DNA from: Bacteroidales bacterium
GTDB taxonomy: Bacteria > Bacteroidota > Bacteroidia > Bacteroidales > Lentimicrobiaceae
Direction of reading: 5' to 3'
DNA: 64,000 nt
Assembly (NCBI GenBank): GCA_016709025.1
Contig: JADJEQ010000046.1
Coordinates: 1-64,000 of the forward strand
A program made the position numbers and the translations under genes. Of the stretch, positions 53,301 through 61,574 are shown piece after piece; the first letter of the stretch is position 1, and each line of letters begins with the position of its first letter. The notes under the pieces were generated by a model. That model was not told the DNA's origin. It saw only the letters and a list, made by a program, of their open reading frames with translations, and did no database searches.

Positions 53301-53936
53301 TCCGGCACTCGACCCGTCGCCGTGATCGTAAATCCAGTTTTTAAGCGTTTGCAGTCCTTCCGGCGTGTTTACCCTGATCCGGTAAGTTTCAGTAATCCGG
53401 TTATGCATGGCGTTGTAATACAAATCATATCCGCTCATCCAACGGCTGGGCCCACCGGTAGCCATGCCCCCGTAATCTGCTACGGTCGGATTACCGGCCT
53501 TCTTCAGAATTTCGAATGTTTCGTAGGAACTAACACCCTGATCGCTGCCACCGTTGATAAAGTTATAGGAAAAATGTGTGGCGAATTGATTTTGGGGAAG
53601 ATTGCCGGGAACATTTCTCAGATAGTTCATTTCGTAAGTAAATACAACCCCAATGCTGCTTGCCTGCCCGCATTCGAGCCCTACCTGCGAAATCAGTGGC
53701 CTGAACCAGGGATAGGTGGAATTATCGATGGCATAAGGCAGGGCCCGCCTCATCGCTTCTTCAGGAAGTTTTAACGCCGGAAGCTGTGAAAGTTTCAATG
53801 AGTCATAGCTGCTCATAGCTGCCAGTTCGGGATGACCCGACTGATTTATAGGTTTTTGTCCGTAACTATCGCTGAAAAGTGCCGGGCACATCAGTCCCAA
53901 AGAAAGAAGGGTAAAAAACAGATTTTTCATAAGCAA
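50319..53936 (-). CDS. Large secreted C1 (papain-like) peptidase with dockerin-like insert and T9SS domain
   Basis: 1205 aa. Signal peptide, then a C1 domain with C89 (GLECGQASS), H249 (SSNHSMSIVGYND) and N296 (FKMANTYGS, a weaker NSW equivalent). The same dockerin-like insert as in the 958 aa paralogue lies between His and Asn (DYNGDGQYTNNIDINSDG, then LVDMKDWE; 263-288). Following regions: two beta sandwiches, a CARDB-like repeat pair (about 770-960), a gingipain-adhesin-like jelly roll (ENFESGGFAEFDWTTGGDNPW ... GKWAGTWNWTRAKFGVPAGEHNFVW) and a sorting domain (VYPNPGRDELNISYTL). The adhesin module is shared with the incomplete protein at 62176. Exported thiol endopeptidase; target unknown. 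Confidence 0.87.
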   Translation of the reverse strand: MLMKNLFFTLLSLGLMCPALFSDSYGQKPINQSGHPELAAMSSYDSLKLSQLPALKLPEEAMRRALPYAIDNSTYPWFRPLISQVGLECGQASSIGVVFTYEMNYLRNVPGNLPQNQFATHFSYNFINGGSDQGVSSYETFEILKKAGNPTVADYGGMATGGPSRWMSGYDLYYNAMHNRITETYRIRVNTPEGLQTLKNWIYDHGDGSSAGGLGCFYAEFTHPPSVLPDGTPEAGKHVIYAWGNSSNHSMSIVGYNDSIRWDYNGDGQYTNNIDINSDGLVDMKDWEIGGFKMANTYGSISGWGDQGFSYMMYKSVADQFQQGGIWNNMVVVIEVRDNHEPQLTAKVNLTYPCRDQLRVMAGVSTDPNATEPEHILHFPIFDFQGGCNPMQGTSGPQNIEFGLDLNLLLQYVTPGQEAKYFLMVQENDPLGATSGSLGSFSIIDYTNGTNIINSSANELPLVNDNITMIGVNASVNYNPALIVTDTILPVQLYSNFSVPLEAIGGTAPYRWHFVEDYIQFDSTSVMPQITALKLQPSSNSNGKARVELPFEFPYFGRSFTEVYATVDGYLMFENSLLPWPYFIEGRTYFIQTPMIAPAASNPFGAGGSGEGIWYEETPEYVTFRWSLSASGASGSTFNATARLFPDGKIEINYGNCIIPSYIERYAGISAGDGLNYEILTYEPDFLPATDQLVRFTPAISHPGIELSTEGILSGHTDELFNNLPVAVCTTDKNNLKNYKSFYLNTNGLMMNYEVMAGDDNLIGFGEECYMTLLITNLNSFPIGATSFNLNSFDPYFTLVNTQAGIDGLQPGESITVENAFHFTALEDVPNQHEATFILNASAVEGTWSRSIGLTAYSPVTEIASLEVVDGNNGILESGETALLAITLRNTGGVALTNAEANISSWDPYLNIITAAGTIDTLNPGALWPLVFAVSLSAETPENYLVEINLAVSGDHGYDYLKTIPLFTGSLIENFESGGFAEFDWTTGGDNPWIPEQGFAHEGNWCARSGVITDNQMSTLAITWNVAFADSVSFWFMVSSEPGYDYLHFNSGVGEMGKWAGTWNWTRAKFGVPAGEHNFVWKYLKDYSVSTGEDCARVDYIVLPVFAVPTSSDNKETIPARFDVYPNPGRDELNISYTLDEPSPVQIIMCDMHGQVMFNYERTGIIPKGHYQLKPELPSAAAGVFTVILRTSSGIQVRKIIRTSN

Positions 53937-54252
53937 ATGAGGTTATTTATTACCGGACTGTGAAAATAAGAATTACTTTAACATGGAGAGTCTATCCGGT
54001 TAGAATATATTACCTTTTGCCTTTATAAGTAATACGCATTGAAGTCGTTTTTTAAGAAATGGCTTTGCCGGGTTTGCCGGAATAGTGGAAAAATGGGACC
54101 CAGCCTGCCGGCTGGCAGGGATGGAATGATGGAAGATTGGAAAGTAAGGAAGAAACCCTCATGAGTTAATAACGTGGATCAGTATGAATACTGGTTATAT
54201 CAGGCAGTTTCTTCTGCCACTGGCAAAATAGGCATTCGCCAAAAAAATCATC
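53937..54252. other. Spacer with small inverted repeat
   Basis: About 315 bp. It contains GCCTGCCGGCTGGCAGG (about 54099-54115), related to the GCAGGC hairpins at 6.2 kb, and otherwise nothing recognisable. The promoter of the 1205 aa peptidase should lie just right of 53936. Confidence 0.5.
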
Positions 54253-54253
54253 T

Positions 54254-54276
54254 GTAGGGACACGATATGTCGTGTC
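54254..54276. repeat. Degenerate copy of the GTAGGGACACGACA palindrome
   Basis: GTAGGGACACGATATGTCG followed by TGTC: left half with one change, right half broken off after GTGTC. Lacks symmetric outer arms. Together with the perfect copy at 54606 it brackets a small gene. Confidence 0.7.
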
Positions 54277-54291
54277 TTCATGCATTCAGAA

Positions 54292-54555
54292 CTAATCAAA
54301 AAGATCTTTGGGTAATTTTTTTAGATTCTTGATATAGCGCTCCTTACTAAATGGCTTGCCAAATTTCAAAATATCAAATAACTCAATGGCTATACATTGC
54401 CCAATCATTTGTTTGATTTGGAAATCATCAAATCCTTGATTTTCTAATTTGTCATAAGTCTCTTTAGTTTCAGGTGGGTCGTTATCCCTAAGTTGATTCT
54501 TTACGATCTCAAAAATCTGTTCTCTCGCTTTCTCATTTGTTTCCATAGTTGACAT
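54292..54555 (-). CDS. Small hypothetical protein
   Basis: 87 aa from MSTMETNEKAREQ, acidic/basic helical, no signal or TM. The sequence EIVKNQLRDNDPPETKETYDKL then GFDDFQIKQMIGQCIAIELFDIL reads like a small all-helical DUF of the kind attached to SEC-C proteins, but I cannot assign a family. The frame is open 25 codons further upstream (to 54630), but that part is translated palindrome repeat, so the start at 54555 (or the Met at 54546) is preferred. The gene lies between two palindrome copies. Confidence 0.65.
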   Translation of the reverse strand: MSTMETNEKAREQIFEIVKNQLRDNDPPETKETYDKLENQGFDDFQIKQMIGQCIAIELFDILKFGKPFSKERYIKNLKKLPKDLFD

Positions 54556-54605
54556 GTTATGTTGGTTCGTTGATGACGATTGATCACTGTTACTCAATCC
54601 TGCAT

Positions 54606-54653
54606 TAAACCTGTAGTAGGGACACGACATGTCGTGTCCCTACTACAGGTTTA
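54606..54653. repeat. 48 bp perfect palindrome, GTAGGGACACGACA core
   Basis: Half site TAAACCTGTA + GTAGGGACACGACA (with the core's G at 54616) and exact complement; axis between 54629 and 54630. Third perfect copy in this window, again with its own symmetric outer arm. Confidence 0.87.
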
Positions 54654-54706
54654 TTTTCGGAATAAATTGACAATAAATTACTTATATCTGAGCTGCTCGT
54701 TTGAAA

Positions 54707-56032
54707 TCATTCAATCGCAATTTTCCCGGTATGGGTTTTATCACCACTGGTAAGTTTAACAGTATAAATTCCGGCAGGTAAATCACTGGTCAGGATTTTC
54801 ATGTTCTGCGAATCAATTTCTCCGGATTTAACGAATTTACCGGTATTATTGAAAATCTTAAACATGATGGATGTTGCCTGGTTAAACCCGCTCATTTTCA
54901 GGAATACCTCGTCGCTGGCCGGATTGGGAAATAAAACGAGTTCTTCCGGAGGTTCCTGATCGCTCACCCCGATATTTATTTCGTTATTTTCGAAATATTG
55001 AAGATTGGATTCAAGTTCACCCGTCATCAAATCCAGATCACCGTCATTGTCAAGGTCTGCAAAAACAGGAAAACAATAATAATTAACCGGAACTATCCCA
55101 AAAGGATTGGTGATCGGTGAGGCAAAAGCAGGGACTTCCGGGGTTCCGTTGTTCTTAAAATAGCGGGTATTGCCATACATTTCCCCCACAAGAAGATCAA
55201 GATCACCATCGTGATCAAGGTCTGCAAAAGCGGGTGTGCCCACATAAAGAACTGCCGTTAAGCCAAAAGGGTTCAATACCGGAGCGCCAAAGTGGGGCTG
55301 AGTTATGGTACCGGTATTCACAAAATACTTCGTGTTGCCATCGTATTCACCTGCAAATAAGTCCAGGTCGCCGTCGTTGTCAATATCGGCAAATGCAGGA
55401 ATCGCAAATCCGGAGGGAGGGACAATCCCAAACGGATTCGGCAACGGGGTAGTAAAAGCAGGGGTAGTGACAGTGCCCGTGTTTTCGAAGAACAGTATAC
55501 TTCCTTCATAACCACCAACAAACAAATCCACATCACCATCGTTGTCGATATCAGCTACAGCAGGGAAGGCAAGGTATCCGTTGGAGATCAGGCCAAAAGG
55601 ATTCGGCTGGTCAGGTCCAAAAGCCGGAGCCGCTGTTGTCCCTGTGTTTTCATAAAAATGAATATTTCCACCGTAGTCACCAAGCAATAAATCAAGGTCC
55701 TCATCATTGTCAAGGTCTGCAAAAACAGGTTTGGAAAATTCTGACGTCGGGGGTGCAAAGCCAAAAGGGTTCTGAACCGGAGGGTCAAAGGTTTGTGACT
55801 TTGAAACCATCGGGAATGCAATAAATAAAGCAGCAGCAGCCAGGATTTTTCCGAGTTCCGCTGAAGAAAAAAAACGGCTAAGTTTGCTGTAAAAGGTATT
55901 CAGTTTTCTGATCAGATATGTCCTGGTATTGATAGAAAGATTTTCCCATTCTTTGCTGACAAGCAACCGGTTAACCCGTGTTGCAAGATTTCTGAATTTC
56001 CTTTTTTCTCTTTCGAATGGATTTCTGTACAT
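54707..56032 (-). CDS. FG-GAP/VCBS repeat protein with T9SS sorting domain
   Basis: 441 aa. Five tandem repeats (about residues 85-345) of the type NPFGI..P.FADIDNDGDLDLFVGEYDGNTKYFENTGT form integrin-like beta-propeller blades, each with a DxDxDGDxD calcium loop. A sorting domain follows (VLFPNPASDEVFLKMSGF ... GIYTVKLTS). Unusually, the hydrophobic signal segment (GKILAAAALFIAFPMVSKSQ) starts only at residue 61, behind a basic helical N-region (RKFRNLATRVNRLLVSKEW). No shorter Met start fits, so the long N-region seems real. Likely surface or secreted adhesion/binding protein. Confidence 0.85.
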   Translation of the reverse strand: MYRNPFEREKRKFRNLATRVNRLLVSKEWENLSINTRTYLIRKLNTFYSKLSRFFSSAELGKILAAAALFIAFPMVSKSQTFDPPVQNPFGFAPPTSEFSKPVFADLDNDEDLDLLLGDYGGNIHFYENTGTTAAPAFGPDQPNPFGLISNGYLAFPAVADIDNDGDVDLFVGGYEGSILFFENTGTVTTPAFTTPLPNPFGIVPPSGFAIPAFADIDNDGDLDLFAGEYDGNTKYFVNTGTITQPHFGAPVLNPFGLTAVLYVGTPAFADLDHDGDLDLLVGEMYGNTRYFKNNGTPEVPAFASPITNPFGIVPVNYYCFPVFADLDNDGDLDLMTGELESNLQYFENNEINIGVSDQEPPEELVLFPNPASDEVFLKMSGFNQATSIMFKIFNNTGKFVKSGEIDSQNMKILTSDLPAGIYTVKLTSGDKTHTGKIAIE

Positions 56033-56237
56033 GATAAGTAAGTTTTTTCGAGTGTTGAAGTTATGAACGAAATGCCTTTTATAGTGAATATTGAAACATG
56101 ATTTGTTCTATAATGGTGTTATGATAGCTTGACCAATCTTACCCGCCCTGGTACTTTTCTGCCACTAAAACGCCGGAATTCACCAACTTATTATAAAATC
56201 ATCATGAATTGCTTGCAAAATTAATTTTCGGCCGATT

Positions 56238-57329
56238 TTAAGAACCTGCTTCCGGAGCTGACCAGAAAGTGCTACCCGGGATGGATAAGCCTGTTTTATA
56301 TTCCGGCTGAATGGTATTGAAAATATTCGGCCTGATCTTATCAGGAAGTATCTGAACATCATAAATTTCATCCACGGAAGAATGATATTTGATTTCTCCG
56401 ACAAAACTACCCGTAGGGAGGTGAACGATCGCTATTCCCGCATAATTCGATTTCTCCGCGATTTTCAGTTTGGCAAAGGTTGATGAATTCTGACGTAACC
56501 TGGATAAGCCGATAAAGAGGAAATCCTTGTAATAAGCCATCCCCCTGACAAAACCGTCAATACGTGTAACAGTTTTACATGCACCTGAATCCGGATCAAC
56601 TTTGATAATTTCTCCGGAAGCTGATAACAACACATACAAGCCGCCTTCAATAAGTCTTGGCGAATGGGGCATGGCAAGATTGGCGGCTATAATCCTGTTT
56701 GTTTCAACATCCATCAGCACACCATCGGTGGTTACACCTTCGCGCCAGCTTTGAAAATTATTGCCCTGATTGAAAGCTGTGGCATATTTTGGTCTGCCGT
56801 TCAGCATAACCATGCCGTTCAAATGACATTTATCATCCGATTTAAAATCTGTAATAAAAGGAGGTGTCCAGTAAGGAGTAAAGTTATGGTTATCATCAAT
56901 CGAAATAAGGCACGAGAAAAGTGTATTTACCGCGTAGAGCCCGTTTTCGCCCCAACTCAGGTCGTGAATATCGAGCGCACCTACATGATAGGTTGCACGA
57001 GGCATATAGAGCGTATCGTAGGTGTCCTTTTTTTTGGGATAGCTTTTGGCAAGTTCCGGCGAATCTGCAAAAACGATGACTTCATCCCTGCATGCCAGGG
57101 CCAGTTTGCCGGATTCAGGATGAAAAGCCATTCCCATGGGCTTATTGAATGTCCGGGGAAGCTGAACAAGGTGTTCTTCGTTTTTTGGTGACAGAAAAAT
57201 TACTTTACCGGCCTGATAAGTTGAGATCGCCAGACTACAATTCAGTTTCATCAGCAATTCCGGTACATTGGGGGTGTAACTGCAACTAAATGGTGAAAGT
57301 TCTTTCAGGCCCGCAGGTTCCATGTTCAT
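56238..57329 (-). CDS. TIGR03032/DUF4915-like beta-propeller protein
   Basis: 363 aa from MNMEPAGLKEL (Met at 57323 is an alternative; an ATG at 57380 adds 17 residues). No signal peptide. The order of segments fits the TIGR03032 family: CSLAISTYQAGKVIFL, MGMAFHPESGKLALACRDEV, HVGALDIHDLSWGENGLYAVNTLFSCL, CHLNGMVMLNGRPKYATAFNQG, AMPHSPRLIEGGLYVL, GFVRGMAYYKDFLFIGLSRLR and VDEIYDVQILP. In other bacteria these accompany large surface repeat proteins or sulfotransferase-like genes; function unknown. The fold is probably a six-bladed propeller. Its position among T9SS cargo genes is the only context. Confidence 0.85.
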   Translation of the reverse strand: MNMEPAGLKELSPFSCSYTPNVPELLMKLNCSLAISTYQAGKVIFLSPKNEEHLVQLPRTFNKPMGMAFHPESGKLALACRDEVIVFADSPELAKSYPKKKDTYDTLYMPRATYHVGALDIHDLSWGENGLYAVNTLFSCLISIDDNHNFTPYWTPPFITDFKSDDKCHLNGMVMLNGRPKYATAFNQGNNFQSWREGVTTDGVLMDVETNRIIAANLAMPHSPRLIEGGLYVLLSASGEIIKVDPDSGACKTVTRIDGFVRGMAYYKDFLFIGLSRLRQNSSTFAKLKIAEKSNYAGIAIVHLPTGSFVGEIKYHSSVDEIYDVQILPDKIRPNIFNTIQPEYKTGLSIPGSTFWSAPEAGS

Positions 57330-57516
57330 AAAACGAAATGATATAATTGATGGACCACTAAGATATAGTTTTAACAGCAATCAATTCGATAATGAAGAGA
57401 ATTTTCAAAACAAATTCACCAATTCAAAGAGTACCTGCCAACAGAGCTGGATACAAAAACCTGAAATAAAATGCATTCATTTAGTGCTCATTTTAGAACA
57501 GAACAGTAAAAACTAA

Positions 57517-57546
57517 AAAAGCCTGCTTTGAGGGCAGGCTTTTTTT
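57517..57546. terminator. Bidirectional Rho-independent terminator
   Basis: GCCTGC (57521-57526) / GCAGGC (57534-57539) with A6 before and T7 after. It ends the C25 peptidase gene on the minus strand. Confidence 0.85.
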
Positions 57547-57563
57547 AATCATTTTAAATAAAA

Positions 57564-60500
57564 CTATTTGATAACCAGCTTTTGGGTAACAACACCATTC
57601 AGGGTTTCAACCTTCAGGAAGTAGACACCGCTGTCAATGTTCAGGCTGATGTTTTCCCTTTGTGAACTCCGGGTAATGTTCAGTCTGTTGGCATACACTA
57701 TTTCACCGGCTGAATTCACAACACTGAGGTTGGCATGCCCGATCGGTGCATTTGCAATATCCAGGGTAAACTCACCCTTGCTGGGGTTCGGGAAGATGCT
57801 GATACCGGTTGTGGTATTGTTTTCGCCGATACCGGCGCAGGCATCCACTGTCACCATAATAGAGGCTTCTCCTTCGCATCCGTTCACATCGGTGACGGTA
57901 AGCGCATAAGAAGTTGAATTTACGCCCTGTTCAGCTGCATTGATCATGATGCTGTTGGTTGTATTTCCGTTCGACCAGCTATAAGATGCATAGTTGTCGT
58001 CGATCATAACATTCAGCAGATGGGTGATACAGATGGTCGTATCGTTGCCCAGCGTAATTACCGGCGAGTTGATTACCACATTGTATTCCGCGCCTGCGGC
58101 ACAGGTAGTGGCGGTGTTGGTCTGCATCAGTGAAAGCATACCTTGTCCGTTTTCACCCCAGTTAACGCTGATTTCGTGGGTTCCGGCTCCGGCAACCACT
58201 TCACCACCGGTAATCATCCATTCGTAGTTATCGCCTTCAACCTGCGGTGCGGAATAAACCACCAGCTGACTGTTGGCGCAAACAAGTGCATTGCCATCGA
58301 TAACCGGAGCAGGAAGCGGATTTACAATCACACCATATTCAATATTCTGTGAACAGCCGAATTCGTTGGTTTCCGTGAGTACCAATACCCCTTCACCTGC
58401 TACATCCCAGGTTACAGTAGCAGTGGAAGAAGTCTGACCATTGGTAATGGTTCCTCCGGCTATTTCCCAGACATAGGTGTTGGTGGTGGTCGCAGCTGTG
58501 TATTCAATACCGGTCTGGTTAATACATATCTGATTCAAACCTCCAATGGTCGGTGTTGGCAGTGGTCTGATGGTAATGGCAACAACCGATTCTACAGGCG
58601 CACATACATCGTTCCATGCACGAAGGGTAAGGCTTACATTTCCGGCTGCGATGTCTTCCGCACTCGGGGTATACCTCGGAGTTAATGAAGTAGGATCGTC
58701 AAAAATACCTGTACCGGAACTAATCCATTCCATTCCGGTATAGTTGACGGCTGTGGCGCTTGCGGCTGAGTAACCATCACCATCGCAGATTTCAGCGGCA
58801 TCTCCGGCAAATACAGCGGGAACAGCTACCAGAGAAAGAGTCAGTGAAGAAGTAGAGTCGTTGGTTGCAGGGTTAATTGCAGTAAGTGAAAGAATAACAT
58901 CACCCATAGTAACATCACCTGCAGATGGTGTATAAACAGGATCGAGGATGGTTGCATCGCTGAATGTACCGGTTCCGCTGGTTTCCCATAACAACCCCGT
59001 GTAATTGGTTGCCTGTCCGGCAAGCTGGTGAGTTGTTCCTTCGCAGAGGGTAGCGTTATCACCGGCAACAGAGGCTGTAACCATCTGGATAACATCAACC
59101 CAGCCTTCATAACGGTTGCAGTTGGGGCGGGTAATGGTAACTTTTATCCTTGTGCCTGCAGTCTGGGACGGAATGTTTATGTCGATGGTTGTATTTAATC
59201 CTGTAGTGCCGGTACCCAAAATCTGTCCATTTTCCGAAAGACAAACCAGTGAATTCGGGGTTGCGGTGATGGTGAACAGCGTTTCTCCTTCGTAAATGTT
59301 TTGGTTGTAAGTAGCAACTATAGTTTGTGGCACTTCGGTGCAAACCCTCAGGAAGGCATCGCCATGCATGTGAAACAGGTTGTAGGTAACTTCCTTGTTG
59401 CTGGTGTTGTAAGGCCAGTTCGACTGTTGCAGGAAATACTTGCCGGCAGCGTTGCCGAATGCCGGAAGTACACCCCTTGAGACAGGTGTTGTTCCGTACT
59501 GAGGCATGAAGTTAGGCCACATATTGTCCATCATCCCCCATACATAGGTGTCGTTTACAAAAGAGTAAGAGGTTTCTGAAGCAGCAATAAGTCCGAGTGC
59601 ACCTGCAGGCTGGTTGTTATAGGTATACCGGTGGAATTTCTCCGTAAAGCTTTCGCTCGACCAGTTATATTTTCCGGTAAGGCAGTTGATGGAAAGAATG
59701 AAAGAAAGATCGGTATTGGTTAATGCCCCGATGTTGCCATTGGTGTAAGAAGGCTCACCCCATCCGGTTTCCATGCCATGGTCGCGATGCATCAGCATGA
59801 ATGAACCAGCATTCAGGGCATTGTTGATCATCGTGGCATTTCCACCTGACCAGCCTCCAAGTGTGGTGGGTGAGGCGGGAATGTAACCCAGTCCGCTGGG
59901 CCCGAAGACACCAAGGACTGTATTGGTATTGGTGGCAGTTGACCATGTATTCTGAGCCCCCTGGTACACTTCATTTATTCTTACAGGTGTTTTTCCCAAA
60001 ACATTCTTCCAGAAACCACCAACAGTTTCAGAGCAGATCTGGAACCATCGTTCGGTCTGCCATCCAAGGGCTGTAATCGGATTGGCGTAGAAGTATGCGC
60101 TGGTTGGCGGAGTTCTTTCATATTTCATAAAACGGCCAACCATCGACTGCAGCTGTGCCGCATTCTGAGCTGTTATGCGGGCAAAAATAATGTCGGGCAT
60201 ATCATCGTTGTTCACATCAGACAGGATGTTATCCGATACGCAGTAGTTGTCCCAGATAGGAGAGGTGATGGAATTGTTGTTGGCAGATGACTGTCCGTAA
60301 TCACCAAGCAGCAGAACGGCGGTTGGTGGAACATCCCAGTTGTTGTATATGTCGTTGATGTATGTTTCGAGCATAGCTGGTGTAACATTGTTGCCGATAT
60401 CGCTTAATTTTACAATGCCGGTGTGTATGCCTTCTTCATTTCTGAAAAGAGCAATTGAATCGGCCCATTGTTTGAAAATGGGGTCGTTGGGAACAATGAT

Positions 60501-61274
60501 CAGGTATTCATAACCAACAGTCCTTCCACTTTCGGTAGCCCGTGCATCATAGTCAACAGCGGGCAGTGAACTGAAATTAAGCATGGCGTCTGCGAGGATG
60601 GGATCCCACCAGCGGCTGCGCAGGCGGTTTTCCCCAAATTCCTGGCTTCCACCTTCAAAGGTGATGCTGATTTCCATATCCCTGTATACAACCAGTTCTT
60701 TGGTAACCGGATTGTACTGGTAAGGTAAAATGGTCAGCAAACAGGCATCAACACCCCTGAGTTGGGTAAAATTCTCAAGTCTTGCCGGATCGCCCGGGAA
60801 AAAAGCATTGTTACTGAAAACGGAAGTGTTTTTTGTATAGACCAGGGGCCCGTTGTCGGTATCCAGCGGAATTACAGGTGCGGGTGCGAGGTCAATATTG
60901 GTATAACGCTCGGTGCGCATATTTACGATCTGCAACACCGGGGTGGCGCCATTGGGAATGGCAATATACCTGCTGTAGCCCGGTACATCCGGCATTCCGG
61001 CCTCTGCCGGCAGCAACGACTCTGAGAATTCAATCCCGGTCATCGTCTGGCCATTGACATCGCGTTCGGTAAAACTGAAATGCTGAATTGAGAAATTCAG
61101 GTTCACCCCCTGGGTGCCCTGCCTGGTCAGGCTAAGGCCCTGCTGGCCCCAGCTGTCCCTGAAACTCTGTTCCTGTGCAGAAACGGTGGTGAGCATAATC
61201 GTCAGTAAAACAGCGATGGCCAGTCTGCCATAGTGACTGCATTTCGTAAAAAAAACCTGTAAGGTTGCTTTCAT
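57564..61274 (-). CDS. Gingipain-like C25 cysteine peptidase with PKD-like domains and T9SS sorting domain
   Basis: 1236 aa from MKATLQVFFTKC; an upstream ATG at 61358 precedes the likely promoter box (61356-61363) and is rejected. Signal peptide ending TTVSAQ, a gingipain-type propeptide (about 40-245), then the C25 domain: YEYLIIVPNDPIFKQWADSIALFRNEEGI, LLLGDYG, DMPDIIFARITAQN, catalytic H499 in MLMHRDHGMETGW and C531 in LSINCLTGKYNWS. Several PKD/Ig-like domains with paired cysteines follow (about 700-1130; repeated TSGTGTFSDATILDPVYTPS) and a sorting domain (IFPNPSKGEFTLDI ... GVYFLKVET). Gingipains cut after Arg or Lys; specificity here is not predictable. With the PPAD-like enzyme it recalls the P. 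gingivalis pair. Confidence 0.92.
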   Translation of the reverse strand: MKATLQVFFTKCSHYGRLAIAVLLTIMLTTVSAQEQSFRDSWGQQGLSLTRQGTQGVNLNFSIQHFSFTERDVNGQTMTGIEFSESLLPAEAGMPDVPGYSRYIAIPNGATPVLQIVNMRTERYTNIDLAPAPVIPLDTDNGPLVYTKNTSVFSNNAFFPGDPARLENFTQLRGVDACLLTILPYQYNPVTKELVVYRDMEISITFEGGSQEFGENRLRSRWWDPILADAMLNFSSLPAVDYDARATESGRTVGYEYLIIVPNDPIFKQWADSIALFRNEEGIHTGIVKLSDIGNNVTPAMLETYINDIYNNWDVPPTAVLLLGDYGQSSANNNSITSPIWDNYCVSDNILSDVNNDDMPDIIFARITAQNAAQLQSMVGRFMKYERTPPTSAYFYANPITALGWQTERWFQICSETVGGFWKNVLGKTPVRINEVYQGAQNTWSTATNTNTVLGVFGPSGLGYIPASPTTLGGWSGGNATMINNALNAGSFMLMHRDHGMETGWGEPSYTNGNIGALTNTDLSFILSINCLTGKYNWSSESFTEKFHRYTYNNQPAGALGLIAASETSYSFVNDTYVWGMMDNMWPNFMPQYGTTPVSRGVLPAFGNAAGKYFLQQSNWPYNTSNKEVTYNLFHMHGDAFLRVCTEVPQTIVATYNQNIYEGETLFTITATPNSLVCLSENGQILGTGTTGLNTTIDINIPSQTAGTRIKVTITRPNCNRYEGWVDVIQMVTASVAGDNATLCEGTTHQLAGQATNYTGLLWETSGTGTFSDATILDPVYTPSAGDVTMGDVILSLTAINPATNDSTSSLTLSLVAVPAVFAGDAAEICDGDGYSAASATAVNYTGMEWISSGTGIFDDPTSLTPRYTPSAEDIAAGNVSLTLRAWNDVCAPVESVVAITIRPLPTPTIGGLNQICINQTGIEYTAATTTNTYVWEIAGGTITNGQTSSTATVTWDVAGEGVLVLTETNEFGCSQNIEYGVIVNPLPAPVIDGNALVCANSQLVVYSAPQVEGDNYEWMITGGEVVAGAGTHEISVNWGENGQGMLSLMQTNTATTCAAGAEYNVVINSPVITLGNDTTICITHLLNVMIDDNYASYSWSNGNTTNSIMINAAEQGVNSTSYALTVTDVNGCEGEASIMVTVDACAGIGENNTTTGISIFPNPSKGEFTLDIANAPIGHANLSVVNSAGEIVYANRLNITRSSQRENISLNIDSGVYFLKVETLNGVVTQKLVIK

Positions 61275-61304
61275 GTGTTTGTTTGTTGGTGAAGAATGAA
61301 GATA

Positions 61305-61338
61305 TTCAGGATCAGTCAAATACCCGATTGATCCTGAA
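61305..61338. promoter_or_regulatory. Leader dyad of the C25 peptidase gene
   Basis: TTCAGGATCA (61305-61314) and TGATCCTGAA (61329-61338) are perfectly complementary with a 14 nt spacer. They lie about 31 bp before the start codon, between it and the probable promoter, so they may be an mRNA leader hairpin or an operator. Confidence 0.45.
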
Positions 61339-61355
61339 AACGATGTTAAGTACCG

Positions 61356-61363
61356 CAAAAATA
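61356..61363 (-). promoter_or_regulatory. Promoter -7 box of the C25 peptidase gene
   Basis: On the minus strand TATTTTTG, an exact TAnnTTTG match, giving a leader of about 75 nt. No clear -33 element. Confidence 0.45.
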
Positions 61364-61472
61364 AATAAAATTGAATACGTACTGCAGTTTAATAACTTTT
61401 TCTTCAATTTGTAAGCGGTATAAATAGAAAAAAGAGGAACTTTTAACCGTCCCTCATATTTACAATTTCGCT

Positions 61473-61532
61473 GGCGCAAGTCTGTGACTTGTGCCCATTC
61501 ATCTTTAATGGCGCAAGTCTGCGACTTGTGGC
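61473..61532. repeat. Two 23 bp GGCGCAAGTC palindromes
   Basis: GGCGCAAGTC-TGT-GACTTGTGCC (61473-61495) and GGCGCAAGTC-TGC-GACTTGTGGC (61510-61532), 37 bp apart. Same family as 24008-24030 but in opposite orientation to the three copies at 61906-62086. Confidence 0.75.
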
Positions 61533-61574
61533 AATTCTTCAATTGCAGGTTCTGGAATTAATTTTGCAGAATGA

